From Pelomonas sp. KK5 (GTDB taxonomy: Bacteria; Pseudomonadota; Gammaproteobacteria; Burkholderiales; Burkholderiaceae_C), in the NCBI RefSeq assembly GCF_001984095.1, contig NZ_LYVQ01000023.1, positions 1 to 44,288 of the forward strand: a DNA stretch of 44,288 nt, in the 5' to 3' direction. The position numbers and the translations under genes were made by a program. Shown here in pieces: positions 31,960 to 40,317 of the stretch (within the stretch, counting starts at the first letter, position 1; each line of letters starts with the position of its first letter). The notes below the pieces were generated by a model. It ran no database searches. It was not told the origin of the DNA and saw only the letters and a program-made list of their open reading frames with translations.

Positions 31960-33465
31960 TCAGGTCATGTGGTGGACAAGGTCGTAGGGCGAAGGCTTCG
32001 CCCCGGGCTTGCAGTCGAACCAGCGCACGATGCGGCCGTCCTTGACGACGGCGATCGTGTGCGAGAGGCCGATCGCCTCCTCCAGCGTGTCGGCCATCAG
32101 CAGCACGCCGCAGCCGTCGCTGCACATGTCGCGGATCACCTCGTAGATGTTCTCCTTGGCGCCGATGTCGACGCCGCGGGTCGGGTGGTCCAGCAGGATC
32201 ACGTCGGCACCGCTGCTGCGCCATTTGGAGAGCACGACCTTCTGCTGGTTGCCGCCGGACAGCTTGCCGGCCGGCGCATCGGCCGAAGGCGTCTTGATCT
32301 CGAGCCGCTTGATCCAGTGCTCGGCCAGCACCTGCTCGCGCCCGGTGCGCAGCACGCCGGCGCGGCTGAAGCGGCCCATCTGCGGCAGCGTGATGTTCTC
32401 CGCCACCGACATGCCGCCGACGATGCCCTCCACCTTGCGCTCGCGCGGGATGTAGCCGATGCCGCGGGCCACGCCGGCCTCGGCGCTGTGGCGCTTCACT
32501 TCGGCGCCCTTGACGGTCAGCGTGCCCGCATCGGGCGCCTCCAGGCCGAACACGCTGCGCATGATCGCCTCGCCGCCCGAGCCTTCCACGCCGACCAGGC
32601 TCAGCACCTCGCCCCTGTGCAGCTTGAAGGAGATGTCCTCGTAGTGGCCGCGCTGGGTCAGGCCGCGCGCCTCCACCAGCACCTCGGTGGCCGAGGCCGC
32701 CTGCTGCTTCTCCTCGCGGTAGTAGGCCTTGCTGACCTCGCGGCCGACCATCTTCTGCTGGATCTGCTCGATCACCGCGTCGGCGCGCTTGACCGTGTCG
32801 ACCACCTCGCCGTCCTTCAGCACATAGATGCGGTCGGAGATCTCGATCACCTCGTCGAGCCGGTGCGAGATGAAGATGAAGGCGGCTCGCGAGCGCAGTT
32901 CGCGCACCCGCTCGAACAGCAGCGCCACTTCTTCCTTGGCGAGCACCGAGGTGGGCTCGTCCAGCAGGATCACGAGGTCGCCGTCCACCCGCTCCTCCAG
33001 CGTCAGCACCTTGGCCAGCTCCACCATCTGGCGCTGGGCGAAGGAGAGCTGCGAGGTGGGCGTGGCCGGGTCGATGTCCAGGTGCACCTTGGCCAGCTGC
33101 TGGCGCGCCGCCGCGGCCATGCGCTTCCAGCTGATCACGCCGAAGCGCACGAACTGCTGCTCGAAGCCCAGGAAGATGTTCTCCATCACCGACAGGCAGG
33201 GGATCAGCGACTGCTCCTGGAACACCATGCCGATGCCGGCCTGCATGGCCTCGCGCGGGCTGTCGAAGCGGGTGGGCTTGCCGTCGATCAGCACCTCGCC
33301 GCCGTCGTGCCGGTAGGCGCCGTAGATGACCTTCATCAGCGTGGACTTGCCCGCGCCGTTCTCGCCGACCAGGCCGACGATCTCCCCGCGTTCGATCTTG
33401 AAATCGATGCCCTTCAGCGCGCGCACGCCTGGGAAGGTCTTCTCCACCTTGCGGAATTCAAGCAT
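31960..33465 (-). CDS. CUT2 sugar-type ABC transporter ATPase, two nucleotide-binding domains
   Basis: RbsA/MglA-like ATPase of 501 aa with tandem ABC domains. Domain 1 is intact: Walker A GENGAGKS (34-41), LSFAQ signature (140-144), Walker B VILLDE (E170), H201 in FISHRLDE. Domain 2 is degenerate as usual in this family at Walker A (GVEGSGGE, 292-299, no Lys), keeps LSGGN (402-406), but its Walker B reads VILLDHPTRGVD with His427 where Glu is normal. So only one catalytic site is likely. The gene lies 12 bp behind the first permease and 17 bp ahead of the second. Confidence 0.94.
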   Translation of the reverse strand: MLEFRKVEKTFPGVRALKGIDFKIERGEIVGLVGENGAGKSTLMKVIYGAYRHDGGEVLIDGKPTRFDSPREAMQAGIGMVFQEQSLIPCLSVMENIFLGFEQQFVRFGVISWKRMAAAARQQLAKVHLDIDPATPTSQLSFAQRQMVELAKVLTLEERVDGDLVILLDEPTSVLAKEEVALLFERVRELRSRAAFIFISHRLDEVIEISDRIYVLKDGEVVDTVKRADAVIEQIQQKMVGREVSKAYYREEKQQAASATEVLVEARGLTQRGHYEDISFKLHRGEVLSLVGVEGSGGEAIMRSVFGLEAPDAGTLTVKGAEVKRHSAEAGVARGIGYIPRERKVEGIVGGMSVAENITLPQMGRFSRAGVLRTGREQVLAEHWIKRLEIKTPSADAPAGKLSGGNQQKVVLSKWRSSGADVILLDHPTRGVDIGAKENIYEVIRDMCSDGCGVLLMADTLEEAIGLSHTIAVVKDGRIVRWFDCKPGAKPSPYDLVHHMT

Positions 33466-33477
33466 GTCACCACTCCG

Positions 33478-34494
33478 TTACTTCACGAGAGTCAAGCCGC
33501 GGCGGTTGGTGGACAGCACCACCGCCACGATCACCAGCACACCCAGCACACCGTCCTGCAGGTAGCGCGGCAGGCCGATCACCACCATGCCGTTGTTGAT
33601 CACGTTGACGATCAGCACGCCGACCACCGTCTTCCACACGCCGCCGTTCCCGCCCATCAGCGAGGTGCCGCCGACGACCACCGAGGTGATGGAGACGAAC
33701 ATGTAGTTGGAGCCGGTCAGCGCCTCCGCCATGCCCGCGCGCGCCACGGCCAGGATCGCGCCGATGGCGAAGAACACGCCGGCCAGCATGAAGCCGAGCA
33801 CCCTCACCTTCTGCACGTTCAGGCCGGAGGCATGCGCCAGGTCCTCGCCGCCGCCGACCGCATAGAAGTTGCGGCCCAGCGTCGTCTTCTCCTGGATGAA
33901 CCAGGCCATCAGCACGACGAGCACCGCCGCGTAGACCATCAGCGGGAAGTCGAACACCCGCTCCAGCAGTAGCGCGCGGAACACCTCGTCGTTGACGCGG
34001 ACGATGTCGCCGCCGGTCAGCAGCACCGACACGCCGACACCGACGAAGCCCACCGCCAGGCTGGCCATGAAGGACGGGATCTTCAGCTTCACGTGCACGA
34101 GGCCGTTGACCAGGCCGATCACCGCGCCGGCGGTCAGCGCGATCGGCACGGCCAGCCAGCCCCAGCCGAGCAGCTCGCCGCCCAGCTTGTTGAAGACGAT
34201 CGCGAAGATCACCGCGGTGCTGGCCACCGTGCCTTCCATCGACAGGTCGATGGAGCCCATGATGATGATGAAGGTCACGCCCAAAGCGACGATCAGCGCC
34301 GGCGTGGCGGCGATCGTGATGCGGGCGAGGTTGGCGAGGCTGAGGAAATCCGGGTTGGCGGCGCCGAAGCCCAGCAGCAGCGCGGCGAGCACCAGCGTGG
34401 GCGCCCAGCGGGCGAGGAAGCCGGCGCGGTCGAAGGTGACCGGCGCCGACCGGCCTGCGATGGCGCCTTGCGCCGCGAGCGTGCCGGCCTTCAT
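33478..34494 (-). CDS. CUT2 sugar-type ABC transporter permease (first)
   Basis: Inner-membrane permease of 338 aa, RbsC/BPD_transp_2 family. It has a short N-terminal cytoplasmic extension, then spans beginning WAPTLVLAALLLGFGAANPD. The conserved IIIMGSIDLSMEGTVASTAV, TTLGRNFYAVGGGEDLA and VVVGGTSLMGGNGGVWKTVVG motifs are present. ATG 34494 starts one base after the stop of the binding-protein gene, so expression should be coupled. Confidence 0.93.
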   Translation of the reverse strand: MKAGTLAAQGAIAGRSAPVTFDRAGFLARWAPTLVLAALLLGFGAANPDFLSLANLARITIAATPALIVALGVTFIIIMGSIDLSMEGTVASTAVIFAIVFNKLGGELLGWGWLAVPIALTAGAVIGLVNGLVHVKLKIPSFMASLAVGFVGVGVSVLLTGGDIVRVNDEVFRALLLERVFDFPLMVYAAVLVVLMAWFIQEKTTLGRNFYAVGGGEDLAHASGLNVQKVRVLGFMLAGVFFAIGAILAVARAGMAEALTGSNYMFVSITSVVVGGTSLMGGNGGVWKTVVGVLIVNVINNGMVVIGLPRYLQDGVLGVLVIVAVVLSTNRRGLTLVK

Positions 34495-34495
34495 C

Positions 34496-35602
34496 TCAAG
34501 CCGCCTTGTACTTGATCTGGCCGGTGGTCGGGCCCCAGAAGTCGTTCCAGTTGTACTTGGGCGTGGACTGGATGTACTTGGCCTTGAAGGCGGCGGCCTC
34601 CTTCTGCGTCACGATGATCGAGGGCCCGTAGAACTCGCGATGCGCCTTCGGCTCCTTGCTGGGCTTGAAGGTGCCGATGGCTGCGTGATAGGCCAGCGCC
34701 GCGCTGATGCCGCCGCCCCAGTGCGGGTTGGTGAAGACCGTTGCCAGCATCTCGCCCTTGATGACGAGGTCGGTCGCCTCGGGGTTGCCGTCGTAGCCGA
34801 CGACCGGCAGCTTGCGGCCTTCGGCGCGCAGCGCTTCCAGCACGCCGTAGGCCATCGAGTCGTTGGCGCAGAACACGCCGGTGATCTTCTTGCCGTAGCG
34901 GGTCAGGAAGCCCTGCATCACCTCGTTGGCCTTCTGGGTGGCCCAGTCGGCGGGCTGGTAGTCGAGCAGCTCGATGCCGGGAAAGTCCTTCAGCGCCTTC
35001 ATCAGGCCGGCCTTGCGCTCGATCGCCGGGTTGTTCGAGGCGATGCCGCCGACGCCGACGATCGCGCCCTTGCCGCCCATCGCGGCGAACAGCGTGCGGG
35101 CCGTCTGCTCGGCCGGGCCTTCGTCGGACCAGCTCATGTGCGAGACCCAGTTGTCGCCGAAGTCCCAGGGATGGAGATCGTCCGGCTTGTTCCAGATCGT
35201 CGAGACGAAGGCGCCGGCCTTGGCGCAGGACTCGACCACCGGGCGGCAGTTCGGTGCGTCGTTGGCATCGCAGGCGATGGCGCACTTGCCGCCGGTCTTG
35301 GAGAGGAAGGCCTTGATGTCCGAGAGCGACTTCTCGGAGCTGCCGTTGTTCAGCAGGTGCACCAGCTCCGACTTCTTCATGCCGACGCTCTCGATGAAGG
35401 ACTCGCCGCCCGACACGATGGCGTGCCAGTAGGGGTTGTTGCGGTCGCGGTAGCTCCAGGCGACGGGCGGCTTCGGCCCCTGCGCCAGCGCGGGCAGGCC
35501 CGAGGTGGCGGCGGCCGCGCCGACCAGGCCGTAGGCGCTGGCCAGCAGGAAGTCGCGGCGACGGGTGGTTTCCTGTTCGATGAAGGTCTTGATGAAGGAC
35601 AT
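34496..35602 (-). CDS. Tat-exported CUT2 sugar-type substrate-binding protein
   Basis: Receptor of the importer, 368 aa, of the Peripla_BP_4 (RbsB-like) fold. The leader carries a clear twin-arginine signal, TTRRRDFLLASAYGLVGAAA, ending near LPALAQ. The mature part contains WSYRDRNNPYWHAIVSGGES, two Cys-rich pieces (CAIACDANDAPNC), GVFCANDSMAYGVLEALR and LPVVGYDGNPEATDLV, the last two being hinge/ligand regions typical of sugar receptors. Tat export implies folding before export, perhaps around a cofactor or to protect its cysteines. It is the promoter-proximal gene of its block. Confidence 0.92.
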   Translation of the reverse strand: MSFIKTFIEQETTRRRDFLLASAYGLVGAAAATSGLPALAQGPKPPVAWSYRDRNNPYWHAIVSGGESFIESVGMKKSELVHLLNNGSSEKSLSDIKAFLSKTGGKCAIACDANDAPNCRPVVESCAKAGAFVSTIWNKPDDLHPWDFGDNWVSHMSWSDEGPAEQTARTLFAAMGGKGAIVGVGGIASNNPAIERKAGLMKALKDFPGIELLDYQPADWATQKANEVMQGFLTRYGKKITGVFCANDSMAYGVLEALRAEGRKLPVVGYDGNPEATDLVIKGEMLATVFTNPHWGGGISAALAYHAAIGTFKPSKEPKAHREFYGPSIIVTQKEAAAFKAKYIQSTPKYNWNDFWGPTTGQIKYKAA

Positions 35603-35679
35603 GGCTTTCGTCTCCGTGGGTCGTCTTCTCCCCGACTGCGCGTGGGGCGGGCGTCGGCTGGATGCCGTCTGGTTTTCTG

Positions 35680-35699
35680 TTAACTCACTAGATGGTTAA
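35680..35699. promoter_or_regulatory. TetR-like palindrome at the importer promoter
   Basis: A 20-bp imperfect palindrome, TTAAC...GTTAA with 7 of 10 positions symmetrical, lies 78 bp upstream of the binding-protein ATG. On the transcribed strand it directly follows a -10-like TAATAT (35699-35704, read on the minus strand). That is the usual place for a repressor operator. The TetR gene of the same block is the obvious candidate to bind it. Confidence 0.5.
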
Positions 35700-35713
35700 T
35701 ATTAGATCGCAGA

Positions 35714-35750
35714 TCGGGCTGTGCATTCAGGGAATGCCCTAGGAGCCCGA
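35714..35750. terminator. compound hairpin between the two catabolic blocks
   Basis: Outer arms TCGGGCT (35714-35720) and AGCCCGA (35744-35750) enclose an inner stem GCATTC (35723-35728)/GAATGC (35732-35737). It lies just behind the 338-aa aldo/keto reductase gene (stop at 35762) and ahead of the importer promoter. There is no T tract, so it may be a factor-assisted terminator or transcript-end stabiliser rather than a classical intrinsic terminator. Confidence 0.5.
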
Positions 35751-35761
35751 GGGATTAGGGG

Positions 35762-36778
35762 TCAGATGGGAACGGGCGCGTCCTCGCGGAGCAGGCCCTG
35801 GTGCTTCAGCGCGGCCCAGAACTCGGCCGGGATCGGGTGAGCGAACCAGGCGAGGTTCTGCTGCAGTTGCGCCACCGTGCGGGTGCCGGCGATGAAGGAC
35901 GGCACGGCCGGATGCGCCACCACGAACTGCAGCGCCGCCGCCGGCAGGGGCACGCCGTACTCGGCGCAGACCCGCTCGATGCGGGCCACCTTGTCCATCA
36001 CGTCGGCCGGGGCCGGCGCGTAGTTGTACTTGGCGCCCGGCTTCGCGCCGGTGGCGAGGATGCCGGAGTTGAAGCCGCCGCCCACCACCACCGCCGCGCC
36101 GCGCTGCTCGCACAGGGGCAGGAACTCGTCCAGCGCCTCCTGCTCCAGCAGCGTGTAGCGCCCGGCCAGCAGGAAGCAGTCGAAGTCGCGCTGCTTCAGC
36201 GCCTCGTGGCAGACCTGCCACTCGTTGACGCCGACGCCGATGGCCTTCACCAGCCCTTGCGAACGCAGCGACTCCAGCGCGCGCCAGCAGCCGTCCATCG
36301 CCTGGCGGAACACCTCGGGCTGCTCGGCGCCGCGGGTGAAGACGTCGATGTCGTGGATGAAGCAGATGTCCATGCGCTCCAGCGCCAGGCGCTGCAGCGA
36401 GTCCTCGAAGGCGCGCATCGTGCCGTCGTAGCTGTAGTCGAAGTGCATCGTGAACGGCGCGGCGTCGACCCAGGGCGTGAAGTCGATGTCCTGCCGGCGG
36501 GCGGGCTTCAGCACGCGGCCGACCTTGGAGGCGAGCACGAAGTCGTCTCGGTGCTTCCAGCGCAGGCCCTGGCCGGTGCGCAGCTCGGCCAGGCCATGGC
36601 CGTACATCGGCGCGGTGTCGAAGAAGCGCACGCCGGCGTCCCAGGCGGTGTCGATCATCGCGGCCGATTCGGCCTCGGAGATCGGGCTGAAGATGTTGCC
36701 GATCGGCGCGGTGCCGAAGGAGAAGGCGCTGACCTCGAGGTCCACGCGGCCGAACTTGTTCTTCTGCGAAGGGTTCAC
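35762..36778 (-). CDS. aldo/keto reductase, aldose dehydrogenase-like
   Basis: NAD(P)-dependent oxidoreductase of 338 aa on a TIM barrel. The catalytic tetrad is D54 and Y59 (FFDTAPMYGHG), K85 (LASKVGR) and H142 (ICFIHDID). The sequence style (SFGTAPIGN near the start, then TAWDAGVRFFDTAPMYGHGL) resembles D-threo-aldose 1-dehydrogenase/L-fucose dehydrogenase and the AKR15-type pyridoxal dehydrogenases. It is the last gene of the upstream block, 13 bp behind another aldo/keto reductase. An oxidised sugar or lactone is the likely product, but specificity cannot be set. Confidence 0.88.
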   Translation of the reverse strand: MNPSQKNKFGRVDLEVSAFSFGTAPIGNIFSPISEAESAAMIDTAWDAGVRFFDTAPMYGHGLAELRTGQGLRWKHRDDFVLASKVGRVLKPARRQDIDFTPWVDAAPFTMHFDYSYDGTMRAFEDSLQRLALERMDICFIHDIDVFTRGAEQPEVFRQAMDGCWRALESLRSQGLVKAIGVGVNEWQVCHEALKQRDFDCFLLAGRYTLLEQEALDEFLPLCEQRGAAVVVGGGFNSGILATGAKPGAKYNYAPAPADVMDKVARIERVCAEYGVPLPAAALQFVVAHPAVPSFIAGTRTVAQLQQNLAWFAHPIPAEFWAALKHQGLLREDAPVPI

Positions 36779-36791
36779 GATGCTTGTCTCC

Positions 36792-37610
36792 TCAATCGAA
36801 TGACGGTGCCCAGGGCGAGTTCCACGTGTCCGTCAGCCGGTAGCCGACGCTGCGCAGCGCGTCGATGCGCGCCATGTCCACGCTGGACAGCGTGAAGTCC
36901 ATCAGCTCGAAGTTGGCGCGGATGTTGTCGGGCTTGGTGGACATGGTGTTGATCGTCACGCCGGTCTGCAGGATCCAGCGCAGGGCCACCTGCGCGGCGC
37001 TCTTGCCGTAGCCCTGGCCGATCTCGTCGAACCGCGGGTACTTGAAGATCTCGCCGCGCGCCACCGAGCAGTAGGAGGACAGCGGGATGCCGGTCTCCTC
37101 GGCCGCCGCCAGCAGCTTGCGCTGGTCCAGCAGCGGATGGAATTCGACCTGGTTCGTCACCAGCGGCACGGCGACGGCGGCATGCGCGGTGCGCATCATC
37201 GCGGCGTTGAAATTGCTGACGCCGATGTTCGCCGCCAGGCCCAGCCGGTGCGCCTCCTCCAGCAGCTTCAACGGGGGGGCGACGTCGCCGCCGACCGGTG
37301 GCCAGTGCAGCAGCAGCACATCCACCTGCGCGATCTGCAGCTTGTCCAGGCTCTCGCGCAGCGAGGGCAGGAAGCGCTCCTCGGCGAAGTTGTCCGGGTG
37401 GATCTTGGTGGTGATGCACAGCTCGCCGCGCGGCACGCCGGCACCCGCCAGCGCGGCACCGACCTCGGCCTCGTTGCCGTACATCTGCGCGGTGTCGAAG
37501 GCGCGATAGCCGGCGGCCAGCGCGTCGGCTATCGCCTTCGTCAGCACCTCGCCACTGAGCGGCCAGGTGCCGAAGCCACGCTGGTGGGTCTTCTGGAACA
37601 GGATGTTCAT
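36792..37610 (-). CDS. aldo/keto reductase, 2,5-diketogluconate reductase-like
   Basis: Short NADPH-dependent aldo/keto reductase of 272 aa, the size of DkgA/DkgB proteins. The tetrad is D39 and Y44 (FDTAQMYGNE), K69 (ITTKIHPD) and H102 (LLHWP). The IGVSNFNAAMM and TNQVEFHPLL segments are canonical. Its ATG overlaps the stop of the alcohol dehydrogenase gene by four bases (37607-37610). With its sister enzyme it gives the block two different aldo/keto reductases, suggesting successive redox steps on a carbonyl. Confidence 0.9.
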   Translation of the reverse strand: MNILFQKTHQRGFGTWPLSGEVLTKAIADALAAGYRAFDTAQMYGNEAEVGAALAGAGVPRGELCITTKIHPDNFAEERFLPSLRESLDKLQIAQVDVLLLHWPPVGGDVAPPLKLLEEAHRLGLAANIGVSNFNAAMMRTAHAAVAVPLVTNQVEFHPLLDQRKLLAAAEETGIPLSSYCSVARGEIFKYPRFDEIGQGYGKSAAQVALRWILQTGVTINTMSTKPDNIRANFELMDFTLSSVDMARIDALRSVGYRLTDTWNSPWAPSFD

Positions 37611-38647
37611 AGGGCGATCTGCACCTTGTTGATGCTGCGGTCGTTGATGAAGGCCTCCATCGCCTCGGCGATGCGTGCCAGCGGGTAGACGGTCTCGATG
37701 AAGTTGCCGAGCCGAACACGATCATGCGCGATCAGCGTCATCGCCTCGTGCATGTCGTCGCCCATGCCGGCCACGCTGCCGATCAGGCCCAGCTCCTTCA
37801 GCACGACCTGGAAGGGCAGGTAGTGCGCGCGCGCCGAGGGCTCGGCCAGGCCGAAGGCCAGCACGCGGCCGCCGGGCCGCACCAGCTCGAAGGCCTGCTC
37901 GTACAGCGCCGTCAGGCCGACCGACTCGATCACCAGGTCGGCGCCGCGGCCGCCGGTGGCATCGAGCACGGCCTGGCGCAGCAGCGCCGGATCAGTCACG
38001 ACGATGTCGGCCCCGCTCTCGCGCGCCCAGGCCGCGCGGCCCGGGTTCGGCTCGGAGACGATGATCGGCGCTGCGCCGGCACGGCGGGCCAGTTGCAGGT
38101 GCAGGTTGCCGATCGGCCCGCTGCCCAGGATCAGCACCGATTCGCCGAGCCGCAGGCCGCTCTTCTTCACCGCACGGACGATGCAGGACACCGGCTCCGC
38201 CAGCGCCGCCAGCTCGACCGGCGTGTTCGCCGGCACCGGCACCACATGGCTGGCCGGGACGCGCACGTACTCGGCCAGGCCGCCGTCCACATGGATGCCC
38301 ACCTGCGCCATGTCCGGGCAGTTCAGCACCTCGTTCTTGCGGCAGTAGAAGCAGGCGCCGCAGCCGATATTGATGTCGGCCGTGACCGTCTGCCCCAGCT
38401 TCAGCGAGCGCACGCCCTCGCCCAGCGCCGCCACCTCGCCGGCGAACTCGTGGCCGGGGATTAGCGGCAGGCGGTCGGCCGAATAGTGGCCCTTGAAGAT
38501 GTGGATGTCGGTGCCGCAGAGGCCGCAGCGCCGCACGCGGATCAGCACCTCGTCCGGCCCGGGCCGGGGCACCGGCACGCTGCGCAGCTCGAAGCGCCCG
38601 GGCGCCACCAGCACGGCGGCGCGCATCGTCGACGGCAGCCCGCTCAT
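37607..38647 (-). CDS. zinc-dependent medium-chain alcohol dehydrogenase, polyol type
   Basis: Medium-chain dehydrogenase of 346 aa like L-idonate/sorbitol/threonine dehydrogenases. Catalytic zinc ligands are C41 (RRCGLCGTDIH), H66 and E67 (IPGHEFAGEV). The structural zinc site is complete: C96, C99, C102 and C110. The coenzyme-binding motif is ILGSGPIGNL near 174-179, followed by IIVSEPN with an acidic residue favouring NAD. The final FINDRSINKVQIAL is typical. It overlaps the GMC gene stop by 4 bp (38644-38647). It probably oxidises a secondary hydroxyl of the imported compound. Confidence 0.92.
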   Translation of the reverse strand: MSGLPSTMRAAVLVAPGRFELRSVPVPRPGPDEVLIRVRRCGLCGTDIHIFKGHYSADRLPLIPGHEFAGEVAALGEGVRSLKLGQTVTADINIGCGACFYCRKNEVLNCPDMAQVGIHVDGGLAEYVRVPASHVVPVPANTPVELAALAEPVSCIVRAVKKSGLRLGESVLILGSGPIGNLHLQLARRAGAAPIIVSEPNPGRAAWARESGADIVVTDPALLRQAVLDATGGRGADLVIESVGLTALYEQAFELVRPGGRVLAFGLAEPSARAHYLPFQVVLKELGLIGSVAGMGDDMHEAMTLIAHDRVRLGNFIETVYPLARIAEAMEAFINDRSINKVQIAL

Positions 38648-40317
38648 GTTGAGGACACCCGCGCCGCGGCCCGCACCAGCTCCGAGGCCTTCTCGCCGAT
38701 CATGATCGAGGCCGCATTGGTGTTGGAGCTGACCAGCCGCGGCATCACCGAGCTGTCGCAGATGCGCAGGCCCTCGATGCCGCGCACGCGCAGGCTCGGG
38801 TCCACCACCGCCTCGGCGTCCACGCCCATGCGGCAGGTGCCCACCGGGTGGTAGGAGGTGCGGCCGTAGCGGCGGGTGTACTGCTCCAGCTCGGCATCGG
38901 TCTTCACGGCCTCGCCCGGGAAGTGCTCCTTGCGGATGTACCTGCCCAGCGCCGACTGGCGGAAGATCTCGCGGCTCAGGCGCAGGCCTTCGATCGAGGT
39001 CTTCAGGTCGTACTCGTCGCCGAGGAAGTTCGGGTCGACGATGGGCTTGTCGGCGGCATCGGCACTGCGCAGCTTCACCGAGCCGCGGGCGCGCGGGCGC
39101 AGCGTGTAGGAGTTCAGCGTCACGCCGGAGCCCGAGCCGATCTTGGGCACGCCCGCCTCCACGCCGGCGCCGACGAGGAAGTGGAACTGCAGGTCCGGCG
39201 TCACGGCGTCCCGGTCCGCGTACCAGAAGGCGCCGCCCTCGACGATGTTGGAAGCCACCGGCCCCTTCTTGAACAGCGCGTACTCGAGCCCGGCCCAGGC
39301 CATCCAGTGCGGCTTGGCGTACTTGTCGAAGCTGTGCGGGCCGTTCAGCTCGTAGACGATGTCCACGCCGTAGTGGTCGTGCAGGTTGCGACCAACGCCG
39401 GGCAGGTCGGCATGGACCGGCAGGCCCAGCGCGCGCAGCTCATCCGCCGGGCCCAGGCCCGACAGCAGCATCAGCTTGGGCGAACCGATGGCGCCGGCGC
39501 TGAGCAGCACTTCGCGGGCCGCGCGGATCAGCACCGGCTGGCCGTCCTTTTCGACCAGCTCCACGCCGATGGCGCGGCCGCGCTCGATCACGATGCGCTG
39601 AATCTGCGCGTTAGTGCGCAGCGTGAGGTTGGGCCGCTGCAGCGCCGGCCGCAGATAGCCCACGGCCGCCGAGCAGCGCTTCGCCCCGCGGGTGGTCGTC
39701 TGGTAGGCGCCGGCGCCCGCCTGGCTGGGGCCGTTGAAGTCCGGGTTGTAGGGCATGCCCATCTGCTGGCAGGACTGGACGAAGGCCTTGGTCAGCGGAT
39801 GCGGCGGAGCGAGATTCGACACGCCCAGCGGGCCGCCGGTGCCGTGCCACTCGCCGGCCAGCGTGTCGTTGTCCTCGCTGCGTACGAACAGCGGCAGCAG
39901 GTCCTTGAAGCGCCAGCCCTCGCAGCCGAACTCTTCCGCCCAGGCGTCGTAGTCCTGCGGCACGCCTCGGGTGTAGACCTCGGCGTTGATGGAGCCGCCA
40001 CCGCCCAGCACGCGCGCCTGGGCGTAGGGGATCTCGCGGCCCATCGCGTGCTGCTGCGGCGCGGTGGTGAGGCCCCAGGTCAGCGGGCCGGCGGTCATCT
40101 TGTAGAAGCCCACCGGCATGTGGATGTACGGGTTGCTGTCGGGCGGGCCGGCTTCCAGCAGCAGCACGCGTGCGTCGGGCTGCTCGCTCAGCCGCGCGGC
40201 CAGTGCGCAGCCGGCGGAACCGGCGCCGATGACGATGTAGTCGTAGTCCGCCGCCGGTCCGCTGCGCACGGCGGCCGGCTGTCGACTCACGGGAGTGGCG
40301 GTGGCAGTGGAGTTCAT
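38644..40317 (-). CDS. GMC-family FAD oxidoreductase, choline dehydrogenase-like
   Basis: FAD-dependent alcohol oxidoreductase of 557 aa. It has IVIGAGSAGCALAARLSE (GAGSAG at 31-36), RVLLLEAGPPD, the second GMC signature ARVLGGGGSINAEVYTRG and AREVLLSAGAIGSPKLM. The catalytic His is H490 in SYHPVGTCRMG and the Asn partner lies in SSNTNAAS (532-534). It has no evident signal peptide, so it is a cytoplasmic enzyme feeding electrons to an unseen acceptor or to oxygen. It overlaps both neighbours by 4 bp: the aldehyde dehydrogenase before it and the alcohol dehydrogenase after it. A primary alcohol to aldehyde step is likely. Confidence 0.92.
   Translation of the reverse strand: MNSTATATPVSRQPAAVRSGPAADYDYIVIGAGSAGCALAARLSEQPDARVLLLEAGPPDSNPYIHMPVGFYKMTAGPLTWGLTTAPQQHAMGREIPYAQARVLGGGGSINAEVYTRGVPQDYDAWAEEFGCEGWRFKDLLPLFVRSEDNDTLAGEWHGTGGPLGVSNLAPPHPLTKAFVQSCQQMGMPYNPDFNGPSQAGAGAYQTTTRGAKRCSAAVGYLRPALQRPNLTLRTNAQIQRIVIERGRAIGVELVEKDGQPVLIRAAREVLLSAGAIGSPKLMLLSGLGPADELRALGLPVHADLPGVGRNLHDHYGVDIVYELNGPHSFDKYAKPHWMAWAGLEYALFKKGPVASNIVEGGAFWYADRDAVTPDLQFHFLVGAGVEAGVPKIGSGSGVTLNSYTLRPRARGSVKLRSADAADKPIVDPNFLGDEYDLKTSIEGLRLSREIFRQSALGRYIRKEHFPGEAVKTDAELEQYTRRYGRTSYHPVGTCRMGVDAEAVVDPSLRVRGIEGLRICDSSVMPRLVSSNTNAASIMIGEKASELVRAAARVSST

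Noticed and set aside
31969-33972. Plus-strand open frame of 667 codons over the ABC ATPase and permease genes
   Set aside because: Antisense shadow of the ATPase and permease; His-, Leu-, Ala- and Asp-rich low-complexity sequence.
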